Shown: positions 15,626 through 23,487 of the stretch, piece after piece
Numbering within the stretch: the first letter of the stretch is position 1
How the letters are laid out: every line of letters begins with the position of its first letter
NCBI GenBank assembly: GCA_035294465.1
Contig: DATGKW010000190.1
Coordinates: 1 to 28,589, forward strand
Source of the DNA: Paraktedonobacter sp035294465
GTDB lineage: Bacteria > Chloroflexota > Ktedonobacteria > Ktedonobacterales > Ktedonobacteraceae
Length of the DNA stretch: 28,589 nt
Direction of reading: 5' to 3'
The notes under the pieces: generated by a model
Told to the model about the DNA's origin: nothing
The model's input: the letters and a program-made list of their open reading frames with translations, nothing else
Databases searched by the model: none
Position numbers and translations under genes: made by a program

Positions 15626-18154
15626 ATGTCCCTGCAAGCGCTGCTTGAACCGATTCACCTGCTGCAAGTCGTTGTCCTGGCTCTGTCAATCTTTAATCTG
15701 ACGGCCTTTCTCTGGCTGACTTTTACGGTCTGGTTGAATGGCAATCAGCGCGCGGGCATCGTGCGCCTGGGCGTCCTGGGCCTCGGCCTTTCCGCTCTCT
15801 TCTTTTTCATCCATGCTATTCTGCTCTCCAGCCCGCTCACAAAGCCTTCGTCCTTCCTCTCGCTGGACTTCTGGTGGCGGATGATCTGGATTCCCGCGCT
15901 GGGTGTGCCCTATCTCTGGTTCGCGATTGGCCTGCACTATGCCGCGCTGATCAATCCGCGCTGGCGGCGGCGCCGGCCCTTTCTGCTCTGTGCCAGCGGC
16001 GCTCTGGGCCTGGTTGTAGCCCTCTTGCTCATTGTCAATCGCGATACCTTTACCTACGTTGACGCGCTGCGTTTGCTTTCTTATAGCGGCGCTTTTGGTG
16101 GCATCGGTCATGGCCTGTTTTCGCCTCTGCTGCTGATTCCGATTCTTTTTCTGATCTATGTCACCTTCTGCGCGATCGGTCCGTGGTTTACCACTGGACG
16201 TATCAACCGCCTGTGCAGAATTCTCTGGCAAGCGTTGCTACGCCGGAATCCGCCGGAGACTGCGGGAAGCAAGCTCAGGCTGCACCGCCGGTTAATGGAT
16301 GCTTTCTGGGACGATCCAACCGATCTGGAACTATTGGAAGAGCCGCTGCTCTCCTGGCACCTGGCGCGTCCTGGCCTGCTGCTGGCCGCACTGCTCATGG
16401 TGGGCCTGACTACGACGCTGGGTGTGCTTGTCGTGCAGGCAATGCTCAACTGGTTCGGCTATGGCGTGCCTTTGCCGTCGGCTCTCTCGGCGAGCACGCT
16501 TCCGCCTGGCTCGCCCGTGCCTTTTAATCTCCTGATCCTCGATCTGCTGGCTACCGGAGCCGTTGCCCTGGTTGTTCTGTTGATTGGCTATTCAATCGTG
16601 CGCCATGGTGTCTTGATCGAGCGACCTCTGGCCCGGCGCGGTTTCTTTGAGCAGTGGCGCGGGATTGTGATCGTTGCTACGCTGGTAGCGATCTTGATTG
16701 CTCTGCTGGTCGCGTTGACTCACAACAACCTGGGTGGCATGCTGCTGATTACCTGCCTGGCTACCGGGGCCTATGCGCTCTTCACCTGGAGCAACTATAC
16801 GGCTCATGACCGCTATATTGCGCTGCTGGGACCATTTGTGCGCAGCACCGGCCAGCGCCACTGGTTAAATACCGATTTGCAAAAGACCGAACAGGAACTG
16901 GAGCATCTCTTTTTTCATCTCTGCCAGAACGTGCTGGCTACGCAGTGCGCCTATCTCGCAGTCGTAGCGGGAGGCGAGAAGCGCAGCTTTAGCTATCGCT
17001 GGCCCTCAGAACTTCTGCCGGCCTCTCAGTGGAGCAAAGCGCCCAGGTATGCTGGTGGTGAACTACAAAACTCACCGCCTCGACAATCCAGGGATGCACC
17101 GGTTATGCATACCTCGCCAGCGAAGCGCATCCAGGTGTATATCAATGAGCAACCGTTGATAGTCTGGATTCTTCCCATTTATAACGAACGCGGCCTGGTT
17201 GCAACCCTCTATCTTGGTCCGCGCGAGGATGGAGGCGTCTTCACCGATGAGGACATGGATCTTGCCCGCGCCTGCGGGCAGCGCATTCTCGATACGCTAA
17301 GCGATCACGAAGCTATGCAGGCGGTAGCGGACTTGCTGCGTCGTCGTATCATTGATGTCAAGCTGCTGGGGGCCCAGCAGCGGCGCGTGCTGCACGACGA
17401 GATTCTGCCTCAAATGCACCTGGCCCTCCTACACCTCGAAATGCTGCGTTCGCGACCTGGAAAGAGCCATCTGGGCGCCGGGACCGAAAGGGCTTCTGAG
17501 AGCGCATTGGAAAGAGACGAGATAGACGCGGATAATGAGAGCGCTGAAAAGGTTCGCGGGGAAACGATGGAGAGAAGTGCGGCCAGCTCTTATGGTGAAG
17601 AGCGCGAGCGGGCTGTAGACGAGGCTATCAGCATAATGAGCGATACTCACCGCCGCCTGGCTGCGATGATGCGCGCCACCGCGCCCGGCGCGCCGCATCG
17701 TCTGGAACACGATGGCCTGATCAACGCCATTTCAGCTATGTTTGAGCAAGATTTCCAGCACGCCTTCGACGAAATCGACTGGTGTGTCTCTCAAGAAACT
17801 GCCGAGCATATCGATGAAGTGGTCTCGCCGGCCATTGCTGAACTCATCTTTGCGGCTGTGCAGGAAGCTCTGCGCAACGCCGCCCGCCACGCTCGCGGCA
17901 CGGATATCCACCGCCATTTGCGCCTGACTTTCAAAGCCACCTGGAACCCGTCTGATCCCAATCTGGAAATCATCGTCGCTGACAATGGCATAGGCGTCTC
18001 TGCCGACAGCGCCACTACCGGTACCGGCGGCGGCCTGCTCACTCACAGCGCCCTCCTCGCTATCGCCGGCGGCAGCCTGACCGTTAAGAGCACGCCGGGC
18101 GAGGGGGTGACGGTGAGGATTGTATTGCCAGTGGAAACGCTGAAAAGGGATTAA
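15626..18154 (+). CDS. Membrane sensor histidine kinase (HisKA_3-like/NarL-type)
   Basis: An 842-residue kinase, presumably phosphorylating the regulator just upstream. The first ~390 residues contain about eight or nine membrane helices with cytoplasmic loops, an integral sensor. A GAF-like region follows (about 420-560). The phospho-acceptor is H590 in RRVLHDEILPQMH, the HDE form of the HisKA_3 class. The ATPase domain has the N box with N751 (QEALRNAARHA), G1 with D786 (VADNGIGV) and the glycine-rich GTGGGL (799-804). The DHp hairpin carries an unusual charged insertion at ~611-657. I start at the ATG at 15626, one base after the upstream stop and preceded by AAGAGGA; the open frame extends 63 bases upstream without support. 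The signal sensed is not known. Confidence 0.9.
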   Translation: MSLQALLEPIHLLQVVVLALSIFNLTAFLWLTFTVWLNGNQRAGIVRLGVLGLGLSALFFFIHAILLSSPLTKPSSFLSLDFWWRMIWIPALGVPYLWFAIGLHYAALINPRWRRRRPFLLCASGALGLVVALLLIVNRDTFTYVDALRLLSYSGAFGGIGHGLFSPLLLIPILFLIYVTFCAIGPWFTTGRINRLCRILWQALLRRNPPETAGSKLRLHRRLMDAFWDDPTDLELLEEPLLSWHLARPGLLLAALLMVGLTTTLGVLVVQAMLNWFGYGVPLPSALSASTLPPGSPVPFNLLILDLLATGAVALVVLLIGYSIVRHGVLIERPLARRGFFEQWRGIVIVATLVAILIALLVALTHNNLGGMLLITCLATGAYALFTWSNYTAHDRYIALLGPFVRSTGQRHWLNTDLQKTEQELEHLFFHLCQNVLATQCAYLAVVAGGEKRSFSYRWPSELLPASQWSKAPRYAGGELQNSPPRQSRDAPVMHTSPAKRIQVYINEQPLIVWILPIYNERGLVATLYLGPREDGGVFTDEDMDLARACGQRILDTLSDHEAMQAVADLLRRRIIDVKLLGAQQRRVLHDEILPQMHLALLHLEMLRSRPGKSHLGAGTERASESALERDEIDADNESAEKVRGETMERSAASSYGEERERAVDEAISIMSDTHRRLAAMMRATAPGAPHRLEHDGLINAISAMFEQDFQHAFDEIDWCVSQETAEHIDEVVSPAIAELIFAAVQEALRNAARHARGTDIHRHLRLTFKATWNPSDPNLEIIVADNGIGVSADSATTGTGGGLLTHSALLAIAGGSLTVKSTPGEGVTVRIVLPVETLKRD

Positions 18155-18238
18155 TGGAGTGACACAGCCAGGAACATCCGGCGAATAGGCTCCATAGGAC
18201 GACTCTCCCTTTTCAATAACAACCAGAAGCCTTGCCAT
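18155..18238 (-). pseudogene. hicB: Truncated hicB-type antitoxin remnant
   Basis: The minus strand from the ATG at 18238 encodes MARLLVVIEKGESSYGAY then SPDVPGCV, an excellent match to the start of HicB/UPF0150 antitoxins (the partially degraded RNase H-like fold; consensus VIEK...YSAYxPDLPGCVA). The match stops after about 26 codons, where the frame simply runs antisense into the end of the histidine kinase gene. The rest of the domain, its DNA-binding tail and any hicA partner are missing. AGGTGAG precedes the ATG and a good promoter lies upstream, so the 5' end of a real gene survives. I read it as a deletion relic. It could in principle still be translated as a chimeric peptide. Confidence 0.65.
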
Positions 18239-18260
18239 ACTCACCTGCTTTTCTCAGTGA

Positions 18261-18270
18261 GAGTATACTC
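18261..18270. repeat. Palindrome over the -10 of the hicB relic
   Basis: GAGTATACTC is a perfect 10-bp palindrome that covers the -10, with CTCA and TGAG flanking further out. It is placed as an autoregulatory operator would be; HicB proteins are known to repress their own promoters. Confidence 0.45.
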
Positions 18271-18290
18271 ATAGCTGAGCGCAGTAGCAA
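18262..18290 (-). promoter_or_regulatory. Promoter of the hicB relic
   Basis: On the minus strand TTGCTA (complement of 18285-18290), a 17-base spacer and TATACT (complement of 18262-18267) precede the relic start at 18238 by about 24 bases. Confidence 0.55.
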
Positions 18291-18331
18291 GTATCCTTGC
18301 AGAGAATCAAGAATTTGACCTTACCACCGTC

Positions 18332-18379
18332 AGGAAAAAGGAAGTTGCGAGATCGGACTATTCCCCGACAACTTCCTTT
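18332..18379 (-). terminator. Terminator after the Ser/Thr-rich lipoprotein gene
   Basis: AAAGGAAGTTG (18337-18347) and CAACTTCCTTT (18369-18379) are exact reverse complements. On the minus strand the hairpin is followed by a short T run (CCTTTTTCC). The 21-base loop holds a smaller TCGG/CCGA pairing. It lies about 55 bases past the lipoprotein stop. The T run is partly inside the stem, so efficiency is uncertain. Confidence 0.55.
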
Positions 18380-18432
18380 CTCCTGTGTTACCTGCACTAT
18401 TTCCAACAGGCAAAAAGACCTCAAAAACTGTA

Positions 18433-19281
18433 TTAGCACATAGATTGCTCGCACTGCATCAGCTTGAATGATCCGCCATTTGACGCAGTGACATTCTTCG
18501 CGCTGATATCCTGGGGCGTCAGTTCGGGAGCTGACTGCACGGCATCCGTCTTCTGATTGATGATCGCTCCACCTTGTGGTAGAGCGGTTGCAGAAGAAGC
18601 AGTAGCCGTGCCCGTGGCAGATGCAGTTGGTGACGCCATAGGAGAAGTGGTGGCCGTACCCGTGACAGACATAGTTGGTGTGCCGGTGGGCGATGGGCTG
18701 GCCGCTGACCGCGGTACAACTACCCAGCCTGCTGTATAGGGTACTCCGTTGATCGTAGCGCTCCCGCGATAAAGCCCCGCGTCCTTCTCTGAAGGCGAAA
18801 CGGCCTGGGCTGTGAACGGAAACGATTTGCCTCCGGCGAGTGTGACGGTTCCAGAGGCGTTATTGTTGCTCAGCGTCGCTTGCAGGCGGTCGGTACCGCT
18901 TTTACTTGAAGCGGTGAGATTCACCCTGTTATTCGTCACCGGCCCCTTGAACCATTGAGCGAAGGTGGCAGGATGGTTTTTGGAGCCGTCTGTTACAAAG
19001 GCAGAAGCCTGGCCACTATTTGCTGCAAGGCCGACCCAGGCATTTTGACCAGGGACCTGACCAACATACATTGCTTTACTACTCGTTGTCGCAGTTGTCG
19101 TTGCTGAAGCAGTGGTGGTCATAGTCGGATCCACGGCCATCGACATGCTCAGTTTTGTATGCCTGTGCGGTGCGGAGTGAGACGTTGAGGAAAGTTTGTT
19201 GGCACCGCAGGCAGTTAGTAGCAAGGTAAAAGTACAAAGAATGGCCAGAATGAAGCCTGTGCTTCGTTTTTTTGAGTTCAT
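18433..19281 (-). CDS. Ser/Thr/Pro-rich lipoprotein, unknown function
   Basis: A 282-residue predicted lipoprotein. The signal peptide is followed by lipobox LTAC with C25 lipidated. After a His/Thr/Ala-rich tether comes a globular region (about 70-195) with SKAMYVGQVPGQNAWVGLA and a second beta-rich stretch ending in YTAGWVVVPR. A long low-complexity Thr/Ser/Pro/Ala linker (about 197-240) leads to a short tail ending QCEQSMC, whose two Cys may form a small loop. I start at the ATG at 19281, with GGAGT just upstream; an open start 30 bases earlier adds a charged leader unlike a signal peptide. It diverges from the NAD(P)-binding protein gene. No family with a known function is recognised. Confidence 0.78.
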   Translation of the reverse strand: MNSKKRSTGFILAILCTFTLLLTACGANKLSSTSHSAPHRHTKLSMSMAVDPTMTTTASATTTATTSSKAMYVGQVPGQNAWVGLAANSGQASAFVTDGSKNHPATFAQWFKGPVTNNRVNLTASSKSGTDRLQATLSNNNASGTVTLAGGKSFPFTAQAVSPSEKDAGLYRGSATINGVPYTAGWVVVPRSAASPSPTGTPTMSVTGTATTSPMASPTASATGTATASSATALPQGGAIINQKTDAVQSAPELTPQDISAKNVTASNGGSFKLMQCEQSMC

Positions 19282-19507
19282 ATCGACTCCTAACTCCTTA
19301 ACGTGCTTCAACGGACTTATTCTTCAAAGCCGGACAAAAGATAGGCTTGTCTCTAGGTAATATATAGAGCCGCCAAAATTTTCCTTCGTCCCTTGAAAAA
19401 TCTATGAGCTTGCTAACTGGAAATCGCTTGCAACTGCCTGTATCTTAATGGAGAAATAAATAGACAGGTGGACTACAAAGGAAGATCTGCCTGGGAAGGA
19501 GTGAGCA

Positions 19508-20407
19508 ATGATATGTGTTACCGGGTCCACGGGCTATATTGGCAGGCACCTTGTTCGTCGCCTTGTGGAGCAAGGTGAGAGGCCACGCTGCCTGGTTCGT
19601 GATCCACAGAAAGCCGCGCGACTCTTGCCCGTTCAGCAGGCTGAGATGGTGCAGGGAGATACAACGCAGCCAGCGTCACTTGTTGAGGCTCTCAAGGGGG
19701 TGGACACGGTTGTTCATGCCGCTTTTATCACTGCCGATAAGAAAGAAGGACCGGGCAATCGCTACGTGGCGACGAATGTGCAGGGCACTGCCAATCTAAT
19801 CAGGGCCGCAGAGGAGGCAGGAGTCGGGCGTGTAATCGAGATAAGTGGTTTGGGAACTCGCCCCGATAAACCAGGGAGTTATATGCAAGGGCGTTACCTG
19901 GCCGAGCAAATGCTCAAGGAGAGCAAACTGGATTGGACAATTATTCAGCCATCGGTCCTCTTTGGCAAAGACGCGCCTTTTATTAAGGGACTGGTTGATC
20001 TGATCCAGACCTCGCCCATCGTGCCTTTGATTGGCGGAGGCACGATGATGTTCCAGCCGATTTACGTGGAGGATGTTGTCCGCGTCGTTCTCCGCGTGCT
20101 GGCCGAGCCAGAGAGCAGCCGCCGCAAAACCTTTACTATCGGCGGTCCTGAATATTATTCTTTTACACAGATGATCGATACACTGCTGCATGCCCTGCAT
20201 AAGACGCGACTTAAGGCTCCGGCGCCGCGTCCTCTGGTTGGTATAGGAGCCGCGGTCATGGAAACTGTTCTGCCGAAGCCACCGCTCACGAAGGCGGCGA
20301 TGACTCTTTTTTCATTTGATAACACTACCGATCTCAATAGCGTCGAACGAGATTTTGGTTTTGCGCCCATGTCGTTTACACGTTTTTTAGAGGAGCAGGG
20401 TTTGTGA
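19508..20407 (+). CDS. NDUFA9-like NAD(P)-binding Rossmann protein (atypical SDR)
   Basis: A 299-residue atypical short-chain dehydrogenase. The nucleotide-binding loop is TGSTGYIG (G6, G9, G12), followed by a basic CLVRDPQKAARLL that favours NADP. VVHAAF and the GLGTR stretch are typical of the NDUFA9/YwnB-like group. The usual catalytic YxxxK appears as YMQGR, so classic dehydrogenase chemistry is doubtful. Members of this group act as structural or quinone- and redox-linked proteins, and the substrate here cannot be named. Start: ATG with AAGGAG 8 bases upstream. It ends 237 bases before the cyclase gene, which has its own promoter, so the two are probably separate units. Confidence 0.85.
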   Translation: MICVTGSTGYIGRHLVRRLVEQGERPRCLVRDPQKAARLLPVQQAEMVQGDTTQPASLVEALKGVDTVVHAAFITADKKEGPGNRYVATNVQGTANLIRAAEEAGVGRVIEISGLGTRPDKPGSYMQGRYLAEQMLKESKLDWTIIQPSVLFGKDAPFIKGLVDLIQTSPIVPLIGGGTMMFQPIYVEDVVRVVLRVLAEPESSRRKTFTIGGPEYYSFTQMIDTLLHALHKTRLKAPAPRPLVGIGAAVMETVLPKPPLTKAAMTLFSFDNTTDLNSVERDFGFAPMSFTRFLEEQGL

Positions 20408-20466
20408 GAAAGCTACGGCGTCTTATCGCAGTTTTTTGCTGGCCCCAAACGTCTGGCCCTTAGCTA

Positions 20467-20494
20467 TTGTACCGGATAATGGATATGCTATAAT
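20467..20494 (+). promoter_or_regulatory. Promoter of the nucleotide cyclase gene
   Basis: TTGTAC, a 16-base spacer and consensus TATAAT lie about 150 bases before the cyclase start. The leader between holds GCGTCT/AGACGC arms around a 30-base loop, but no riboswitch that I recognise. Confidence 0.6.
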
Positions 20495-20644
20495 AGAAAG
20501 AAGCTCAAGCGTCTTCTCCAAGCCGGAATGCGTTAAGGGTCCGCAGACGCCATTATCCCTGTTGTAGCGAAGAGTTTAGTAGTCATGGATACTCCCTGGC
20601 ATACACTGGTGCCGGAAAGCACGAGAAAACGGAGTAGGTAAGCC

Positions 20645-22606
20645 TTGACAGGAAAGCTTGATTCAGCGTGGCAAGCAAGCCAGGATCTGCGCTCTCTTGG
20701 TGAAGCCCTGATGCGTATCTCGCGTGTGCTGCATGAACATTCGCGGAAACTGGAGGTCGCGGTCGAAGGAACGTATGCCAGCGAGAGTAGCGACCCTCGT
20801 GTGCAGTTGCTTAGCGATTCATTGCGCGTCTGCCGCACATCAGACCTGGAATTGGGACGGCTCAATCAAGCGGCCCAGCGCTCTTTACTTTCCATTCAGG
20901 AGCAGCTTGACCAACTTTCCCAATCGCTCCCGGCTGCTTCATCGACGGGTAATCTGGACGAGATGGTCGGGGCGTCTTCCAACTTCGAGAAGGAGCGCGA
21001 TGCTCTCAATACCAGTATCATCAACCTCGAACGCAAGCGTAGTGAGCTGGAAACGCTGTATGAAATTGCGCGTGTGCTCAACTCCACCCTGGAATTCGAC
21101 GAGGTTTTGCGCCTGGTCATGGATCAGGTGATCGAGGTAGTGAATGCTGAGCGCGGTTTCCTGGTGTTACTCGATCCGGCTACAGGCGACCTGCGCTTCG
21201 AAATCGCCCGTGATAAGAAGGCGCGGTCAATTGATGCGAGCGCCTTTGATTTCAAGATCAGCCGTAGCACTGTTGAGCGTGTTGTACGCACTCGCCAGTT
21301 GATTATGACCAGCCACGATGCTCAGGTTGAACTGAGAGACGTCGAAAGTGTTTTGATGCACGGAATTCGCTCAATTATGTGCGCTCCGCTCATTGTGCGC
21401 GATCATTGCATTGGCGCTGTCTATGTTGATAGCCGTATCGTGGCCAATCTTTTCCTGCCCAAGCACGGCGATTTGCTGACGGCCTTTTGCCGTCAAGCGG
21501 CGATTGCTATTGATAACGCTCGCCTTTTTGCCGAACTCAACCTGGCTCTGCGCAAGGTTGAGGAAGACAAGCAATACATGGATAATATCTTCGCCTCCAT
21601 CGCAAATGGTGTCATTACAACCGATGCCCAGGGGATCATTACCAAGTTTAACGAGGCTGCGGGCATTATCCTCAAAATTAATCCACTGGTGGTTGTAGGG
21701 CGGCCATATCAGGAGGTTTTCAGCGCCAGGCCGCAGGTTGGTCTAACCGAACTGCTACAACAGGCTTTTCGCCAGCACGAGCATGGTACAATTGTCCCGC
21801 GCGAGGTGGTCTGTGAGATCCCTGGGCGTGGCCGTGTACATCTGAGCATGCAGGCTTCTTCCCTGCGCGACGCCCAGGGCAATTATATAGGAATGGCGCT
21901 GGTCGTTGATGATCAGACCGATCTTCAGGCAGCCAGGGAGCGAGCAAAGGAGATCCAGCAAATCTTTGGGCGTTTTGTTCATCCCAACGTCGTGCAGCGT
22001 CTAATTGAAGATCCGCGCGCACTGCATCTAGGGGGAGAAGCAAGAGTGATTACCGTAATCTCCGCCGATGTGCGTGGTTTTACCAGTCTAAGCGAGCGCT
22101 TACCCTCTACGGAAGTTGTGAACTTGCTCAATACGTACCTGGATATCATGGTCAAAGAGATCTGGGAAGAAAAGGGCACCATCACTGGATTCTGGGGGGA
22201 TGAGCTTCTGGCAATATTTAACGCGCCGCTGGACCAGGAGGATCATGCTTTGCGGGCGGTGCGTGCGGCCTGGAGAATGCGTAAGGCTGTGCAGGCGCAT
22301 CAGCGCAGCCACCATCAGAGCTATCCAATCTCCTTTGGCTTTGGGGTGAATACCGGCGAGGCGGTTGTGGGGAATATCGGCTCCCGCGAACTCATGCAGA
22401 ACTATACTGCTATCGGGGACGCGATCAATGTGGCCGCGCGTCTGCAAAAGAGAGCCTCGGACAACAACATCATGCTCAACTTTTCGACCTATCAACATGT
22501 GCGGAGGCTGGTGCAGGTGGAAGCGCTGCCTGAGCTGGCCGTAAAAAACAGGGCGGAAAAACTACAAGCCTTTTATTTAAAAGGGTGGATCACCGAGCCA
22601 TCATAG
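20645..22606 (+). CDS. GAF-PAS class III nucleotide cyclase
   Basis: A 653-residue soluble signalling enzyme. A coiled-coil-rich N terminus (to ~135) is followed by a GAF domain (about 140-290), a PAS domain (about 310-425, DNIFASIANGVITTDAQG) and a C-terminal class III cyclase domain (about 450-630). The metal-binding Asp are D475 (SADVRGFT) and D519 (FWGDELLAIF); the ribose and transition-state residues are in GDAINVAARL. The Lys that normally selects adenine is G515 here (TITGFWGDE), so substrate preference is uncertain although cyclic AMP is the default guess. I start at the TTG at 20645, preceded by GGAGTAGG; an ATG at 20711 lacks a ribosome site. The stop abuts the stop of the convergent acetyltransferase gene. 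Confidence 0.9.
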   Translation: MTGKLDSAWQASQDLRSLGEALMRISRVLHEHSRKLEVAVEGTYASESSDPRVQLLSDSLRVCRTSDLELGRLNQAAQRSLLSIQEQLDQLSQSLPAASSTGNLDEMVGASSNFEKERDALNTSIINLERKRSELETLYEIARVLNSTLEFDEVLRLVMDQVIEVVNAERGFLVLLDPATGDLRFEIARDKKARSIDASAFDFKISRSTVERVVRTRQLIMTSHDAQVELRDVESVLMHGIRSIMCAPLIVRDHCIGAVYVDSRIVANLFLPKHGDLLTAFCRQAAIAIDNARLFAELNLALRKVEEDKQYMDNIFASIANGVITTDAQGIITKFNEAAGIILKINPLVVVGRPYQEVFSARPQVGLTELLQQAFRQHEHGTIVPREVVCEIPGRGRVHLSMQASSLRDAQGNYIGMALVVDDQTDLQAARERAKEIQQIFGRFVHPNVVQRLIEDPRALHLGGEARVITVISADVRGFTSLSERLPSTEVVNLLNTYLDIMVKEIWEEKGTITGFWGDELLAIFNAPLDQEDHALRAVRAAWRMRKAVQAHQRSHHQSYPISFGFGVNTGEAVVGNIGSRELMQNYTAIGDAINVAARLQKRASDNNIMLNFSTYQHVRRLVQVEALPELAVKNRAEKLQAFYLKGWITEPS

Positions 22607-23464
22607 CTCCAGGCGCAGAACAAAACCGATTTGCTGGATACGCACGAAGCCAAACCATTCATACAGTCGATGAGCGTGGGTGTTCTCGGCCTGAGTATTC
22701 AGCATAATGCGCGTCGAATGAGCCTCTTTAAAGAACTGAATTGCTGCCGCCATCAAGCGCGCGCCGATTCCGCGACTGTTGTAAGCCGGGTGTACGCCAA
22801 TACGCACCAGGTAACCATAGTCTCCATCCACAGCATTAAACTGGTAGCCCACGATCTGGCCATGGAATTCGGCTACGACAAAATAGGGATGCGTGAGCAG
22901 AATATCGGCCAGAGAAGCGGGATCGTAACGCCAGATCTGCTCAAAGCAGAGTTCTTCAAGCGCGAGCAGCGCGGGAATATCGCCTAACGTGGCTCGGCGC
23001 AGGCTCACTTCCTGGTTGCCCTGCGTGGGAATAGTATAATCGAATTTGTCGTAGGCGTAGAGCTGGCGAAAGGGGGCAAATCCCCGTTCCAGCATGCAGC
23101 CGCGCAGCCAGTCATTCTGCTGATCGTTTCCCGAATAATAGAGAGAATCCACCCCGCGCTGTGCAAGCATCTCGCCCAGTTTTTCCAACTGGACATCCAG
23201 GAAGCGTGTATAGGAGCGACTCTCTGACCAGTTTACGCCGAAGCCACCAACCCAGGCCGAAGGAGGATTGACGGTTTGGGAAAGGAGAAAGCTATACAGG
23301 GCTTTTCCGTGAAAGAGGCCAACTGCCGGGTAATGTCTGAGGATATGCTTGAGTTCTTGCAAAGTAAAGCGCTGGTAGATATATTCAGATGTACCGAGCA
23401 GGTGAGTGATCACGGGAAGATCACTCGACGATAACGCGCGTACCTGCTCGGAATGACGTAACAT
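22601..23464 (-). CDS. GNAT-family acetyltransferase, probably two GNAT domains
   Basis: A 287-residue protein whose C-terminal half (about 140-287) is a standard GNAT domain. VSLRRATLGDIPALLALEEL opens it, and the acetyl-CoA loop lies in VRIGVHPAYNSRGIGARLM, followed by LNTQAENTHAHRLYEWFGF. The N-terminal half looks like a degenerate second GNAT domain, including GVDSLYYSGNDQQ and LERGFAPFRQ. The family moves acetyl groups from acetyl-CoA to amines; the substrate is not readable. I start at the ATG at 23464 with AGAGGTG 5 bases upstream, 23 bases after the deacetylase stop. A TTG overlapping that stop is a weaker choice. It is last in the sucC-sucD-deacetylase operon. Confidence 0.85.
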   Translation of the reverse strand: MLRHSEQVRALSSSDLPVITHLLGTSEYIYQRFTLQELKHILRHYPAVGLFHGKALYSFLLSQTVNPPSAWVGGFGVNWSESRSYTRFLDVQLEKLGEMLAQRGVDSLYYSGNDQQNDWLRGCMLERGFAPFRQLYAYDKFDYTIPTQGNQEVSLRRATLGDIPALLALEELCFEQIWRYDPASLADILLTHPYFVVAEFHGQIVGYQFNAVDGDYGYLVRIGVHPAYNSRGIGARLMAAAIQFFKEAHSTRIMLNTQAENTHAHRLYEWFGFVRIQQIGFVLRLEL

Positions 23465-23487
23465 ATTCACCTCTTCGTGATATCGAT

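Noticed and set aside
14731..15627. Long open frame on the minus strand across the response regulator
   Set aside because: Antisense to a clear response regulator, with no recognisable motifs and no start signal.
20495..20644. Cyclase leader as a riboswitch
   Set aside because: Only one 6-bp pairing with a long loop; none of the conserved cores I know is present.
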